A stretch of 64,000 nt of DNA from Aquimarina sp. U1-2 (lineage in GTDB: Bacteria > Bacteroidota > Bacteroidia > Flavobacteriales > Flavobacteriaceae): NCBI RefSeq assembly GCF_017897595.1, contig NZ_JAGKIK010000004.1, forward strand, positions 124,001-188,000, read 5' to 3'. A program made the translations under genes and the position numbers. This document shows positions 44,569 through 55,245 of the stretch, one piece after another; position 1 is the stretch's first letter; each line of letters begins with the position of its first letter. The notes under the pieces are model-generated. The model was given only the letters and a program-made list of their open reading frames with translations. It did not search any database and was not told the DNA's origin.

Positions 44569-44726
44569 ACGTTTAAATTATATTTTTGTCGTTTGGATAG
44601 AACGGCTAACTAATATATCGTTAGAGTTTATTTGATTTGGTCTTCTTTAGCATTCGTAAAAGTCAAATGAAAATCTTCAATTAATATCTTCTTAAAATTG
44701 ATATTAAGCTTTTTATGCGATCAATT

Positions 44727-45599
44727 TTAATTTTCTATTTTGGGAAGTACTATACTTTCAATACTACGTATTTGATCATAGTATTCTTTTTTTTCTTCAG
44801 GATCTATCTTTCTTTCACTTCTTCTTTTTAAAAGCCAATCTTCTTTATTCAACATTGAAACCCCTTTCACCATTACTGATTTTATTATAGATTTGAGCCA
44901 AAACTTGAAATATCTACCCTTTGCATGATTTTTAAACATTTTCCGTTCATTTTTATAGGCTGCTAGTATTTTGGAAGCGGTAGCATTATTCTCTTCTCTA
45001 TAAAAATATAAACGATCATAAATAATTCTACAATCAAAATCGTTCTTTTTACTGGATCTTAACCACAAGTCATAATCCTGTGCAATTTTAAGAGATTGAT
45101 CATATTTGTTTCGCTCAAACCAAGATTTTCTGCCTATAATACTAGCATGAAGCGGGGCAGATTTTTTAGAAAGCAAATCATCAAAAGAGATCGAATCTAC
45201 TGCCTCTCCCCGTGATCCAAGATAAGTAAGGTCGTTAGTTATAGAAATACAACCTGTAGCGACTAAATCTGTATTTGGATGATTATCAAATACTTTCAAT
45301 TGCCTTTCTATTCGCTCGGTATGCATAAGATCGTCTGCATCCATTCTTACTAGAAATTCATATTGAGCTAATTCGGGTAATTCATTTAATCGTCCGGCTA
45401 ATCGTTTATTTTTACCATCAGAATAAACTTTCACTCTAGGATCATCTATAGATTTGGCTATTGCTAGAGAATTATCTGTAGATCCATCATCTATTAGTAT
45501 AAGTTCCCATTCTGTATAGGTTTGAGTAAAAACTGATTTTATTGCCAGTTCCAAATATTCTTCGGCATTATAAAATGGTATGCAAATTGATACCGCCAT
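44727..45599 (-). CDS. Family 2 glycosyltransferase
   Basis: A 290-residue GT-A enzyme: VSICIPFYNAEEYLELAIKS, then LILIDDGSTDNS (nucleotide binding), VRMDADDLMH (DXD metal motif) and AQDYDLWLRSSKKN. The C-terminus is basic and helical with no membrane segment. It acts on the cytoplasmic face in building the repeat unit. Confidence 0.93.
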   Translation of the reverse strand: MAVSICIPFYNAEEYLELAIKSVFTQTYTEWELILIDDGSTDNSLAIAKSIDDPRVKVYSDGKNKRLAGRLNELPELAQYEFLVRMDADDLMHTERIERQLKVFDNHPNTDLVATGCISITNDLTYLGSRGEAVDSISFDDLLSKKSAPLHASIIGRKSWFERNKYDQSLKIAQDYDLWLRSSKKNDFDCRIIYDRLYFYREENNATASKILAAYKNERKMFKNHAKGRYFKFWLKSIIKSVMVKGVSMLNKEDWLLKRRSERKIDPEEKKEYYDQIRSIESIVLPKIEN

Positions 45600-45826
45600 A
45601 TAGTATGTATTAAATGTTAATGAAAATCTTTTGTTTTTGATTTGCGGTGCTAAAAATATGTATATTATTATTATTTATTCGTTTAAAACTTTTAAATATA
45701 TTACAACGATATCAATCTTATGATTTTAGCCTTTGTGCTACTCATTATATTTTAGAAAGCTAATAGTTTGATGTACGAAAATATACTTCTAACTTTAAGC
45801 CTTCTACTCTATGTAAACCTAAAATG

Positions 45827-46930
45827 CTATCTAGCAAGTTCATAATAAAAAAACATAAGATATGTAAATCCGTAATAGCATAATATTACAATGCCCAACT
45901 TATAGAATTGCCTGTCCCAGATCGTTTTTTTTAATAAAGGATAAACAACTACTAACGCCATAAAAAACCACGATAAGTAAGCAAATCTGTTTGAAAAATT
46001 CGCTCGTATAATCATAATCCAAAAAGCATTTACAGTAATATAGGTATGCAAAATGCGATCGTAGATAATATCTTTATATCCTAGTTTAAATTTATAATAG
46101 CAAGCAAGAATTATTGGAGCTGCACTATAAAGTAAAAAATCAAATCGAAACCCTGTAGATTTAAATTTACCATCTGCACTTTTAGCTGTTAAGTAAGACG
46201 ACAATCTATCATCACCAAATCCAATACTGGCAAAGAGATTCTCCCAAACTTTTCCCATACTAATAGACAGAAAAATTGCTAATATCCAAAAACCAATATA
46301 CTTTTTAGTGTCTGTTACCAAATAACTTAAGAAAAAAGCCACGATCGGTAACAGCAAACTTGTATGAAATAGATAAGCAAGCCCGAAAAAGACTAGCATT
46401 AATACATTATTATTTCTATTAAACGACAGCGCTAAGATAAACAACGAACCCGCCATTCCATTTCGTATTCCGTTAGTACCATAAGCCCAGAATGAAAAGG
46501 AACCTACAAGTAGCAAAAAAGCAAAATAATAATATTGCGGAAACCATTTTCTACAGGCTATAAATAGTGGAATGATATAAATACAGGCTGAAACAAAGAA
46601 AAATCCCTTTGCATTCATAATCTTAGAACAAAGAAATACATAAGTATAAAAGCCAATATCTTCGTCTATAGATGATAATCCAATACTTTTTACACGTTCA
46701 AAAATTCTTAAATATGTCGTCATGTCGATAAAAACTCCGCTTATGGGCCTAAAACCTATATAACATAAAGAAACTACCAACAAAACAAATGCAGCTACAT
46801 GATTAAAAGAATATACCTTTGTTTCATATCCCTCTAGTACCATTGTATGCAAAAATGTAAAGAGACATAGTAAAAACATCGCATGAAAAAAGAAATCGCT
46901 GTATCTATCTATGGGTACAAAGTCAAACAT
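45827..46930 (-). CDS. EpsG/Wzy-like polysaccharide polymerase
   Basis: A 367-residue integral membrane protein with about nine to ten hydrophobic helices (for example AAFVLLVVSLCYIGF, YYYFAFLLLVGSFSFW, YIGFWILAIFLSISM, FNRNNNVLMLVFFGLAYLF). The EpsG-like blocks GFRPISGVFIDMTTY and YGTNGIRNGMAGSLF are present. It joins repeat units on the periplasmic side. It is the only Wzy candidate in the locus, which fits the Wzx/Wzy scheme. Confidence 0.88.
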   Translation of the reverse strand: MFDFVPIDRYSDFFFHAMFLLCLFTFLHTMVLEGYETKVYSFNHVAAFVLLVVSLCYIGFRPISGVFIDMTTYLRIFERVKSIGLSSIDEDIGFYTYVFLCSKIMNAKGFFFVSACIYIIPLFIACRKWFPQYYYFAFLLLVGSFSFWAYGTNGIRNGMAGSLFILALSFNRNNNVLMLVFFGLAYLFHTSLLLPIVAFFLSYLVTDTKKYIGFWILAIFLSISMGKVWENLFASIGFGDDRLSSYLTAKSADGKFKSTGFRFDFLLYSAAPIILACYYKFKLGYKDIIYDRILHTYITVNAFWIMIIRANFSNRFAYLSWFFMALVVVYPLLKKTIWDRQFYKLGIVILCYYGFTYLMFFYYELAR

Positions 46931-46987
46931 ATTTTGAAATGATTTACGTTAACGATTATGACGTAACGCCTACTGCGAAATATAAAA

Positions 46988-48094
46988 CTAATCATAAATA
47001 CGTTCTAACATTTTTACACTTATTTCTATGTCAAAACCTTTTAGTCTTAGCTTATCGAGTATTTCTTGTGAACTGGGTATTGGGGCAGATTTTATTTTTT
47101 TAATTTGATTTAACCATACGTCATATGAGGATTCTAGGCTACAAAAAGTGACCATATTAAGACCAAGATCAACTTCTTTCGAAATACCTTCAGAAATTAA
47201 TGCAGGAGTTCCTGAAGCCTGGGATTCGACTAATGTAACAGGGAAACCTTCATATAGCGATGGCATTAGAAGTATATCTGTGTTTGCCAAAACCATTTCT
47301 ATATCGTTACGTACACCAAGAAATGTTATGTTTTTCGATAATTCTTTTTGTTCTACAATTTCTCTTAATTTATTTTCCAAAATCCCTGAGCCCGCAAAAA
47401 ACAGATGAAAATCAATATCTTTTTGCTTTAAAAAACTACAAAGTTCTATTGAGAACTCATGATTTTTGACCGGCATAAACCTACCTATCTGCGAAAATAG
47501 TATAGTATTAGAAGTAATAGTATCGTTTTCGAAAAAATGGTTGACAATTTTATGTTCACTTTTCAGAAATTTCTTAATATCTATAGCATTAGGAATAAAT
47601 ACAGCTTTCCTTTTGGGTTTAAATAAAAAGTTGCCAGCTTGTTCCCCACAAGCAATATAATCTGTTGCTAGCACGTCGATAAGATATTTTGAAAATTTTG
47701 TGTAAAGGAAGCTTGAAAAACTTTTTTTACTTAGATAGTTTGTACTATGTGAATGCGCTATTCTTTTTTTTACTCCTGCTAGAAACCCCGCTAATAAATG
47801 AAAACCATTACCAAAAAGTTGATGACAATGAACGGCATGAAAACCGCCATCTTTCTTTATGAGCTGATAAATTTTAAAAGTTCTAAAAAAAACAGATTTC
47901 GAATGTTTTTTTGGGATTCTATGAATTACTCCACCCATAGATTCTATTTCAGAATCAAATGAACATTCCTTGTCTGTTAAATACACAAACTCAAATTGAT
48001 ATTGAGATCGATCGATAGCGCGATAGAGATTCATGATCATAGTCTCGGCACCTGCCCGATCCATTGTCCCCACAATATGTAAAATTCTTTTCAC
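46988..48094 (-). CDS. Family 4-type glycosyltransferase (GT-B)
   Basis: A 368-residue enzyme: RILHIVGTMDRAGAETMIMN at the N-terminus, AVHCHQLFGNGFH, HSHSTNYLSKKS and, in the C-terminal domain, FSQIGRFMPVKNHEF and PSLYEGFPVTLVESQASGTP with the E-x7-E pair. The N-terminus resembles EpsF-type transferases that often accompany EpsG-type polymerases, encoded just downstream here. Confidence 0.93.
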   Translation of the reverse strand: MKRILHIVGTMDRAGAETMIMNLYRAIDRSQYQFEFVYLTDKECSFDSEIESMGGVIHRIPKKHSKSVFFRTFKIYQLIKKDGGFHAVHCHQLFGNGFHLLAGFLAGVKKRIAHSHSTNYLSKKSFSSFLYTKFSKYLIDVLATDYIACGEQAGNFLFKPKRKAVFIPNAIDIKKFLKSEHKIVNHFFENDTITSNTILFSQIGRFMPVKNHEFSIELCSFLKQKDIDFHLFFAGSGILENKLREIVEQKELSKNITFLGVRNDIEMVLANTDILLMPSLYEGFPVTLVESQASGTPALISEGISKEVDLGLNMVTFCSLESSYDVWLNQIKKIKSAPIPSSQEILDKLRLKGFDIEISVKMLERIYD

Positions 48095-48139
48095 ACGTGT
48101 ACTTTTTAATTTTATTCAAAACTAGCTTCTATAAGCCCT

Positions 48140-49105
48140 CTAGAACTTTTTATAAATTTGCCAACTGTACTGAAACGTTTTATAGAACCATTGTAAATTG
48201 GATTTCATACAATAAAATTCTAATCTCGAAGCTAAAGGTAGTTTTTTATCTACTTGTAGCTTTTTGACGTCTATATATGATAATTCAGGTAATTTTAATT
48301 GAGCTTTTGCGCTCATTTTAACAGTACCTTTAAATGTATTAAGAATTATACCGTTTAACGTATTCTTGAAATTATTATTAATCCCCGGTTGATCTTTAAG
48401 GTCTTGTAGTTTGTTGAGTATCTTGAATCGATCTTCGATGTTTTTATCTTTAATATTTGTAGCAATACTACCCTGTCTAATGAGATAATTGTAATATGCC
48501 TTAGGTAACGTTAAGCATGTATTTGCTTTAATCAAGGCTCTTGGTGTAAACTCTAAATCCTCATAAAGAATACCTTCATAAAAGGTTAAAGAATTGTCTA
48601 ATAAAAATTCACGTCTATAGATAAATTTCCAAATAAAAAAAAGATTATTTAGATACGTCTGAAAAAATTCTTCGCCTGTCACCGGTTCTAAAGTTTTTCT
48701 TGGAACCACAGCTCTAATGACTTCATTATTTAAAATCACGTTGTGACCCATCCAAAATATATCTACATTACTTTTTGTTACTTTCTGAAGTATTTCTGGT
48801 ATGCAATTTTCGGCTATCCAATCGTCAGAGTCTATAAACCAAACATAATCTCCGGTAGCATTTTTTAGACCTGTATTTCTAGCTCCGCTTAGCCCTCTAT
48901 TTTCTTGGCTATAAATTTTAAGAAATGTAAACTCTAATTGTAAGCGTTCACAAATTTCAAGGCTGTTATCTTTTGAGCCATCATTAACAGCGATAACTTC
49001 GACAGTATTTGTATCAAAATTTTGATTACAGATGCTCCTAATACATTTCTCTACATATTGCGAAACATTATAAACAGGTATAACTATAGAAAGTATTGGT
49101 TTCAT
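48140..49105 (-). CDS. Family 2 glycosyltransferase
   Basis: A 321-residue GT-A enzyme: LSIVIPVYNVSQYVEKCIRS, VIAVNDGSKDNS, then LSGARNTGLKNATGDYVWF and the metal motif FIDSDDW. The C-terminal half is helical without a clear membrane segment. Its start lies 6 bp after the pyruvyltransferase stop, indicating a common transcript. Confidence 0.94.
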   Translation of the reverse strand: MKPILSIVIPVYNVSQYVEKCIRSICNQNFDTNTVEVIAVNDGSKDNSLEICERLQLEFTFLKIYSQENRGLSGARNTGLKNATGDYVWFIDSDDWIAENCIPEILQKVTKSNVDIFWMGHNVILNNEVIRAVVPRKTLEPVTGEEFFQTYLNNLFFIWKFIYRREFLLDNSLTFYEGILYEDLEFTPRALIKANTCLTLPKAYYNYLIRQGSIATNIKDKNIEDRFKILNKLQDLKDQPGINNNFKNTLNGIILNTFKGTVKMSAKAQLKLPELSYIDVKKLQVDKKLPLASRLEFYCMKSNLQWFYKTFQYSWQIYKKF

Positions 49106-49111
49106 TAGAGG

Positions 49112-50182
49112 TCAGTTAGAAATTATCTCTTTTTTCAGGTCGCTGTAAAAATGAAGTAAATCAACTTTTGAACTTTTATCTGTATCATTTTTTACCTCAA
49201 AGATCAGTTTTTCTATTTTTTCTTTATCAAAATTTTCAATTAGGTGGATATTATTGGTTTCTTTAATCCAGGAATATGAAGATTTGATTTTATGATTATT
49301 ATTTAGAAAAACCAATGCAGGTGTTTTCGTTATATAACAAAAAATCATACCGTGTAATCGATCGGTAATGACTAACCTGGCAGATTTAAAATCATCCCAA
49401 ATTGCAAATAATGACTGTACTCTAGCTCTCATCGATAAACCAGAGCCCCCGATATGGGTGTCTCTTTCTTTAAAAGAGCCAAAATTTCCTTTTACCATTT
49501 CTAGTAATGACTTTTCTTCTGTTGATGATAATTTTTTCTCTTTATCATTTCTTAAACAAATAATTACACCTTCTCTTTTTTTACTATCCTGAGATCTATC
49601 TAGAGTCAATACGATATCAGGTACTAGGAATATTTTATTCTTTTTAAAGTGTTTCTTAAAAAAATCGAATGTTTTTTGCTCTCTAGCCAGCAATATTAAA
49701 TTAGGATGACTTGAATAGACGCGAATAGCTGTTTTTAACTTTTGCTTACCAGACTTTGTATCTGTAAAATCTATGGTCTGAGGAAATGAAATCACCTGAT
49801 TGTTCTTAAACTCACTAAAAACTAATTGTCGCTGGCATTCAATCTGATGATACAAATCGCCCATATTACCTCCTCCTACGGTGGTTATAATATCAGAAGG
49901 AGTTATAATTTTTTGAACTAGTGCAATTCCTGAAAAAGTCCAGCTTAAGGGTATTTCGATTACCGTATAATCAGGAAAGGATTGTTTTAAAAATTTGTGC
50001 TGTGCGTAGGTGATAGCTACATCACCGAGGTTTCCGTAATCGGCTGCCAAGAATATAAAAACTTTTTTCTTATCTGTAGAAGTAATCTTAAACGTTTCAT
50101 TAAGACTTTTAAACGATTTGGTTTTATAATATAGCGTTAACAGCTTTGCTTTAAAACTAAATGGGATGTATTTCTTTATCAT
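49112..50182 (-). CDS. Polysaccharide pyruvyl transferase family protein
   Basis: A 356-residue protein of the PS_pyruv_trans family: FLAADYGNLGDVAITYAQH at the N-terminus, TTVGGGNMGDLY, LAREQKTFDF and the C-terminal VITDRLHGMIFCYITKTPALV. Members transfer pyruvate from PEP to form ketals on sugars, which add negative charge to the polymer. It fits between the flippase and the glycosyltransferase genes. Confidence 0.9.
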   Translation of the reverse strand: MIKKYIPFSFKAKLLTLYYKTKSFKSLNETFKITSTDKKKVFIFLAADYGNLGDVAITYAQHKFLKQSFPDYTVIEIPLSWTFSGIALVQKIITPSDIITTVGGGNMGDLYHQIECQRQLVFSEFKNNQVISFPQTIDFTDTKSGKQKLKTAIRVYSSHPNLILLAREQKTFDFFKKHFKKNKIFLVPDIVLTLDRSQDSKKREGVIICLRNDKEKKLSSTEEKSLLEMVKGNFGSFKERDTHIGGSGLSMRARVQSLFAIWDDFKSARLVITDRLHGMIFCYITKTPALVFLNNNHKIKSSYSWIKETNNIHLIENFDKEKIEKLIFEVKNDTDKSSKVDLLHFYSDLKKEIISN

Positions 50183-50272
50183 ATTGGGTCAGATTTAATA
50201 AACTGTATTGGTTTTTGAGTTGCCTTAGGTTTAGCGATGTTTGTCTATTTGAAGAATGTACTAACATTATTT

Positions 50273-51793
50273 TCAAAATAATTTTCTGATTAAAGGAATT
50301 CTATTTGTAAAACTTTTTAATATAGATTTCTCATATGACGTCATAAACAAAAGCGTTACTGCAAAATATAGAATACTGTAATAGATTACACTTGATATAA
50401 ATACATATAAATTTTGTTCGGGTAAAAATACATTTACTGTAAGTGAAATTCCCAAAACTATACCTAATCCAATAAATAATGGAGATATTTCTTTATAGTA
50501 TCGTCCCATTTCCAGGAATAGATGCTTTGAGTAATATGGAATCATTATGAGTCTTTCTAACAACATAAATGCCACAATGGATGCTATCATTTCTAAAACT
50601 CCATAATTCTTGGCCATATATATTCCCAAAATAGTTCCCATTATAGTTAAGGTGAGTAAAAGAATACCTCTGTACGACAATAATTTTTTTGCTTCTAATA
50701 AGTTATTCGCGAAACCTTGACTCAAAATGGGAGTTAATCCTATCATAATAAAAATAGTATAATAATAAGCTTCGTTATATTCTTCTCCAACCCAATAGTA
50801 AATAAAATCTCTACCTACCAAAATAAATCCGCCGAAAATAAATAGGAGAACAATTAAGATTATTCTTGAGATTTTGATAAACATATTGGTCAACTCTTCT
50901 TTAGAAGACTTTTTAACAATCATTTGTATCGCCCTTGGCAGAAAAATATTTGAAATAGCACTAGAAAAAGCACCATAATAATTCCCTAGTGTACTTCCTA
51001 CGGCATACACGGCAACAATAGCTGTTCCATAATACAATCCCAACACTAACTGACCAAATTGCCATCGTAGTTGATGAACCAATGCAAAAATAAAAATCCA
51101 GCTAGAAAATCCTAAAATCGTTTTTAGTAAGGTAACTTCAAACTTGTGTAATCTAATTTTGACTTTTAATTTCTTAAATACTATTAAACCGTTAATTAAA
51201 ATTATAAGAAGATTCATACAGGTGTCTAAGATGACCAAACTTACAGAATCGCCTTGATAAAGTAATATACCAACCACCAGGATACTCCTAATCAAATATT
51301 TTAGAATAGTAACAATCTTTGGGAAAATAAACTCTTCATAACCACTACATATTCCTGTTAATGCCCCACCGGGTAAGCTAATGGCAAGATTAAAAATTAA
51401 AATTGCAAACATAATTTCGGCCTTCTGGATCTGTTGGGCAGATAATGTTTGTTCATAAAGACTTGACAAGTTCGAATAAAAAAGGAATCCAACACTCAAA
51501 ATGAATAAAGAAATAAATCCGTAAATGATATAGCTATGCGCTAAAAAATTTTCTTCTCCTTTTTTATCGTTTTCTGCTCTAAAATTGGCTACAAAACGTA
51601 TAATAGTATTATTCAAACCAAAATCAAAAACGGTTAAATATCCTACTAAAGCACCTATCATAGTGTATAAACCATATTCGGTTTGTCCTAAAGAACGAAT
51701 AATAAAAGGTGTTAGTAAGAGTCCAATAACATTGGTAATAAGTATATTAACATATGATAAGGCAGCCCCCCCCTTTAGTTGGTTTATTTTCAT
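50273..51793 (-). CDS. Wzx-type polysaccharide flippase
   Basis: A 506-residue membrane protein with about 12-14 hydrophobic helices (for example SYVNILITNVIGLLLTPFII, LIVLLFIFGGFILVG, SVIYYSILYFAVTLLF). The N-terminal RSLGQTEYGLYTMIGALVGY is typical of the MATE/MOP Wzx family. It flips the lipid-linked repeat unit across the inner membrane. It has a single copy in the locus. Confidence 0.93.
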   Translation of the reverse strand: MKINQLKGGAALSYVNILITNVIGLLLTPFIIRSLGQTEYGLYTMIGALVGYLTVFDFGLNNTIIRFVANFRAENDKKGEENFLAHSYIIYGFISLFILSVGFLFYSNLSSLYEQTLSAQQIQKAEIMFAILIFNLAISLPGGALTGICSGYEEFIFPKIVTILKYLIRSILVVGILLYQGDSVSLVILDTCMNLLIILINGLIVFKKLKVKIRLHKFEVTLLKTILGFSSWIFIFALVHQLRWQFGQLVLGLYYGTAIVAVYAVGSTLGNYYGAFSSAISNIFLPRAIQMIVKKSSKEELTNMFIKISRIILIVLLFIFGGFILVGRDFIYYWVGEEYNEAYYYTIFIMIGLTPILSQGFANNLLEAKKLLSYRGILLLTLTIMGTILGIYMAKNYGVLEMIASIVAFMLLERLIMIPYYSKHLFLEMGRYYKEISPLFIGLGIVLGISLTVNVFLPEQNLYVFISSVIYYSILYFAVTLLFMTSYEKSILKSFTNRIPLIRKLF

Positions 51794-51835
51794 CTTAAAA
51801 CCTCTTAGTCACAATCATAATAGATCGTTAAGTCT

Positions 51836-52603
51836 TTATTTAACTCCTTTTACTATTAGAGTTTTTAAATAAAACCAAATAGTAGGATGATACCATAATT
51901 TACTATCCAAACCGTTGGTGATTGTATTTAGCGAGTCGTTGTGAGCATCATTCAATGCTTTTTTCATCAGTGCTATACCTACGCCTAATTGTAAATAAGT
52001 ATAGGTAACAAAATTATCTTTCTTTGTAGGATGAATGACTCCTTGGTACAAAATTCCGCCGGTATCAATTCCGGGATCTACTAAATGTACCGAGACTCCA
52101 CAATGCTCAGGATCATTATTGGCCAAAGCCCAATATCCCCCATGAACCCCTCTGTATCTTGGAGTTATTCCGGTATGTGTATTGATAAAAACCGAATCTA
52201 CACCGTTAAGAATTTTTTTGGAAATTATTTTTGTACCATTTACTATTATGATATCAGCAGACAACTGTTGCAATGTATGCAAACATTCATCAGAATTTAC
52301 AGAATTCACTTCAATCATCTTATCCTCTTCAATACTTTTGTAATTTAAGGAATACTTCTGTGAAATATCTTCGATTCGGTTCTTAGACATTGCTTTCCAG
52401 TATCTAGGTACTAATACTTGAAAAATAACTTGTCCCAATACCCTAAACCAGCCCAGCCTTTTTATTCGTCTTTTTAAAAAAGCTTTTTTGTTTGAATGTC
52501 TATCTATTATTACTTTGGAAATATTATAGTCGTTTTTTAATGCATTATAAATTGCAAAAGATGAATGATCTCCTCCAATAAGCATAATAATATTTTTGGC
52601 CAT
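51836..52603 (-). CDS. Formyltransferase-family protein, possible sugar N-formyltransferase
   Basis: A 255-residue protein with the formyl-transfer core (about 110-235): IIVNGTKIISKKIL, FINTHTGITPRYRGVHGGYW and SVHLVDPGIDTGGIL. Asn, His and Asp of these blocks form the catalytic triad known from methionyl-tRNA and sugar formyltransferases that use N10-formyl-THF. Set in a locus making an amino sugar, it may formylate a sugar amine. The first 90 residues are of unclear fold. Confidence 0.85.
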   Translation of the reverse strand: MAKNIIMLIGGDHSSFAIYNALKNDYNISKVIIDRHSNKKAFLKRRIKRLGWFRVLGQVIFQVLVPRYWKAMSKNRIEDISQKYSLNYKSIEEDKMIEVNSVNSDECLHTLQQLSADIIIVNGTKIISKKILNGVDSVFINTHTGITPRYRGVHGGYWALANNDPEHCGVSVHLVDPGIDTGGILYQGVIHPTKKDNFVTYTYLQLGVGIALMKKALNDAHNDSLNTITNGLDSKLWYHPTIWFYLKTLIVKGVK

Positions 52604-52672
52604 GGTATTGTTAAAAATTATTGTCTAGATGTTTAAATATTGCGTATAATTAAAAGCTTAGAATTACAAAAG

Positions 52673-53953
52673 CTATAATCTTCCATGAACTCCGTTTTCT
52701 ACTATTCCTTTAACATCATATAGAATACCATTGGATGACAACAAAGATTCAAGATTTGATTCGAGATACTTTTTGTGAGCTACTGCGAGCACAATTGCGT
52801 CAAAAGTTCCATCTGGCAATTCGGTAATTGTTTCTAACCCATATTCATGTTTCACCTCACTTGGATTAGCCCATGGATCATAGATCGTAACGTCGGTGCC
52901 AAAATCTTTAAGATGCCTGATGACATCTACTACTTTCGTATTACGCACGTCTGGACAATTCTCTTTAAATGTAATCCCCAGTACTAATACTTTGGCACCT
53001 TTGATATGAATATCGTGTTTTACCATTAATTTAATAACCTCTGATGCTACATATTGCCCCATACTATCGTTTAATCGTCTTCCTGCCAAAATAATTTCGG
53101 GATGGTATCCAAATTCTTGTGCTCTTTGTGCCAGATAGTAAGGATCTACTCCAATACAATGCCCTCCGACAAGACCTGGCTTAAAAGGTAAAAAGTTCCA
53201 TTTGGTTCCTGCTGCCTCTAACACATCATTGGTGTTGATATCCATCAAATTGAAGATCTTTGCAAGTTCATTTACAAACGCTATATTGATATCTCTTTGA
53301 GAGTTCTCTATAACTTTTGCAGCTTCAGCCACTTTTATGGTAGGAGCCAGATGTGTTCCTGCAGTAATGACAGAATCATAAAGTGCATCTACTTTTTTTC
53401 CTATTTCAGGGGTAGAGCCGGCGGTCACTTTTAGTATTTTATCTACCGTATGCTTTTTATCTCCAGGATTAATACGCTCTGGAGAATATCCTGCATAAAA
53501 ATCTATATTAAAAAGTAAGCCGCTTACTTTTTCAAGAACAGGGATACATTCTTCCTCAGTAACACCAGGATATACTGTAGATTCATAAATAACGATATCT
53601 CCTTGTTTTAAAACTTTTCCAACGGTTTCACTAGATTTGTACAAAGGTGTTAAGTCGGGTCTATTATTTTTATCAACAGGTGTTGGTACTGTAATAATGT
53701 AATAATTACAATCAGCTATATCGGCCAAATCAGATGAGCAGTACAATCCATTTTCTGAATTGGGTGAGTTTTTCAATACACTTTGTAAAACCTCGTCTTC
53801 TACTTCTAATGTTGTATCTGTTCCCGAACGTAGTTCTTTGATTCTTTTTTGATTAATATCAAATCCTACTACTGTATATTTTGTGGCAAATAACCTTGCT
53901 AATGGCAGGCCTACATATCCCAAACCAATAACGGCAATTTTACTTTGTTGCAT
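52673..53953 (-). CDS. UDP-sugar C6-dehydrogenase (WbpA/TviB-like)
   Basis: NAD-dependent oxidation of C6 of a UDP-hexosamine to a uronic acid. The 426-residue protein has IAVIGLGYVGLPLARLFA (6-23), YIITVPTPVD, the catalytic Cys266 in GLVGGHCIGVDPYYLA, and LGITFKENCPDVRNTKV near the C-terminus. The FKENCPD block fits the WbpA/TviB type that acts on UDP-GlcNAc/GalNAc, rather than Ugd for UDP-glucose. The epimerase gene is upstream on the same strand. Confidence 0.94.
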   Translation of the reverse strand: MQQSKIAVIGLGYVGLPLARLFATKYTVVGFDINQKRIKELRSGTDTTLEVEDEVLQSVLKNSPNSENGLYCSSDLADIADCNYYIITVPTPVDKNNRPDLTPLYKSSETVGKVLKQGDIVIYESTVYPGVTEEECIPVLEKVSGLLFNIDFYAGYSPERINPGDKKHTVDKILKVTAGSTPEIGKKVDALYDSVITAGTHLAPTIKVAEAAKVIENSQRDINIAFVNELAKIFNLMDINTNDVLEAAGTKWNFLPFKPGLVGGHCIGVDPYYLAQRAQEFGYHPEIILAGRRLNDSMGQYVASEVIKLMVKHDIHIKGAKVLVLGITFKENCPDVRNTKVVDVIRHLKDFGTDVTIYDPWANPSEVKHEYGLETITELPDGTFDAIVLAVAHKKYLESNLESLLSSNGILYDVKGIVENGVHGRL

Positions 53954-54045
53954 GATGTTTATTTATTTTATTCGATAATCGAAATTTGAATACTAAGCCT
54001 ACTATTACATTACAATAATATATTCTACACGTTATAGTTGTTACT

Positions 54046-55041
54046 TTATAGGTTGTTCCAATACCAACGAACAGCTTCTTTTAGTCCTGATTTGATATTA
54101 TATTCTGGATCATAATCCAGCAATTTCTTAGCTTTATCAACAGATGCCAACGAATGAGGAACGTCGCCTTTTCGCTCGGGACCAAATTTAATATGTACAT
54201 CAGCAATATCTTTATCATATTCAGATAAATATTCTTTTAGCAACGCGGTTAATTCATTTAGTGTGGTTCTCTCTCCGTATGCAGTATTGTATACTGTGTT
54301 TAGAGCTTCCTGGTTGTCTGCTAATATAGCTTTTAAATTCATCTGAATAACATTGTCTATATATGTGAAATCCCTTGAAAATGAGCCATCACCGTTAACA
54401 ACAGGTGATTCATGTTTCATAAATTGCATGACAAACTTAGGAATAACCGCAGCATATGCTCCATTAGGATCTTGTTTGCGACCAAATACATTAAAATAAC
54501 GTAAACCTATAGTATCTAAATCATAGGTTTTTTTAAAGTTATCAGCGTATAGTTCATTTACGAATTTGGTTATAGCGTAGGGAGAAAGAGGTTTTCCTAT
54601 TTTTTCTTCAACTTTAGGTAATGCTTTTGAATCCCCATAGGTCGAAGAGCTAGCGGCATAGATAAATCGTTTTATACCTGCATCTCTAGAAGCAACCAAC
54701 ATATTCAAAAAACCAGTTACATTTACTTCATTACTGGTAATAGGGTCGTTGATTGATCGGGGTACAGAACCTAAAGCAGCTTGATGTAAAACATAATCCA
54801 CTCCTTTACATGCATCGTGGCAATCGTTTAGACTCCTAATATCTCCTTCAATAAAATTAAAATTAGGGTGATCTATGATTTTGGAAAGATTTTTTTTGTG
54901 CCCGGTAGCAAAATTATCAAGAGCAACCACTTTGCTTCCAGCCTCAATAAGTGTTTCACATAAATTGGACCCTATAAAACCGGCAGCTCCCGTGACGAGA
55001 ATCTTCGAGCTACGAAGCTTCTCTAATTGATTAGTGTTCAT
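54046..55041 (-). CDS. UDP-N-acetylhexosamine C4-epimerase (WbpP/TviC-like)
   Basis: A 331-residue short-chain dehydrogenase: ILVTGAAGFIGSNLCE (NAD loop 18-24), YAASSSTYGDSKALPKVE and SPYAITKFVNE with catalytic Tyr155 and Lys159, and FNVFGRKQDPNGAYAAVIP. The small side chains in this block fit enzymes accepting N-acetyl sugars. With the dehydrogenase it would yield UDP-GalNAcA-type uronic acids. It is the first gene of the polysaccharide cluster in transcription order. Confidence 0.93.
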   Translation of the reverse strand: MNTNQLEKLRSSKILVTGAAGFIGSNLCETLIEAGSKVVALDNFATGHKKNLSKIIDHPNFNFIEGDIRSLNDCHDACKGVDYVLHQAALGSVPRSINDPITSNEVNVTGFLNMLVASRDAGIKRFIYAASSSTYGDSKALPKVEEKIGKPLSPYAITKFVNELYADNFKKTYDLDTIGLRYFNVFGRKQDPNGAYAAVIPKFVMQFMKHESPVVNGDGSFSRDFTYIDNVIQMNLKAILADNQEALNTVYNTAYGERTTLNELTALLKEYLSEYDKDIADVHIKFGPERKGDVPHSLASVDKAKKLLDYDPEYNIKSGLKEAVRWYWNNL

Positions 55042-55245
55042 AAATTTATTTTAGTTCCCTGTTTTCTGACCTTTCGGTTTAGAATAAATTGCATAGACTG
55101 CGCGAAATTAATATTTACTAATAGAACATACAACATTAGTTCAAGAGGATTTTAACCCTATTTGAATTTTATTGAACTATTTTGATTAAAAAGAAAATAA
55201 TTTAAATATATATTACTGAATAACAGGTTTTTACAAATAATATAA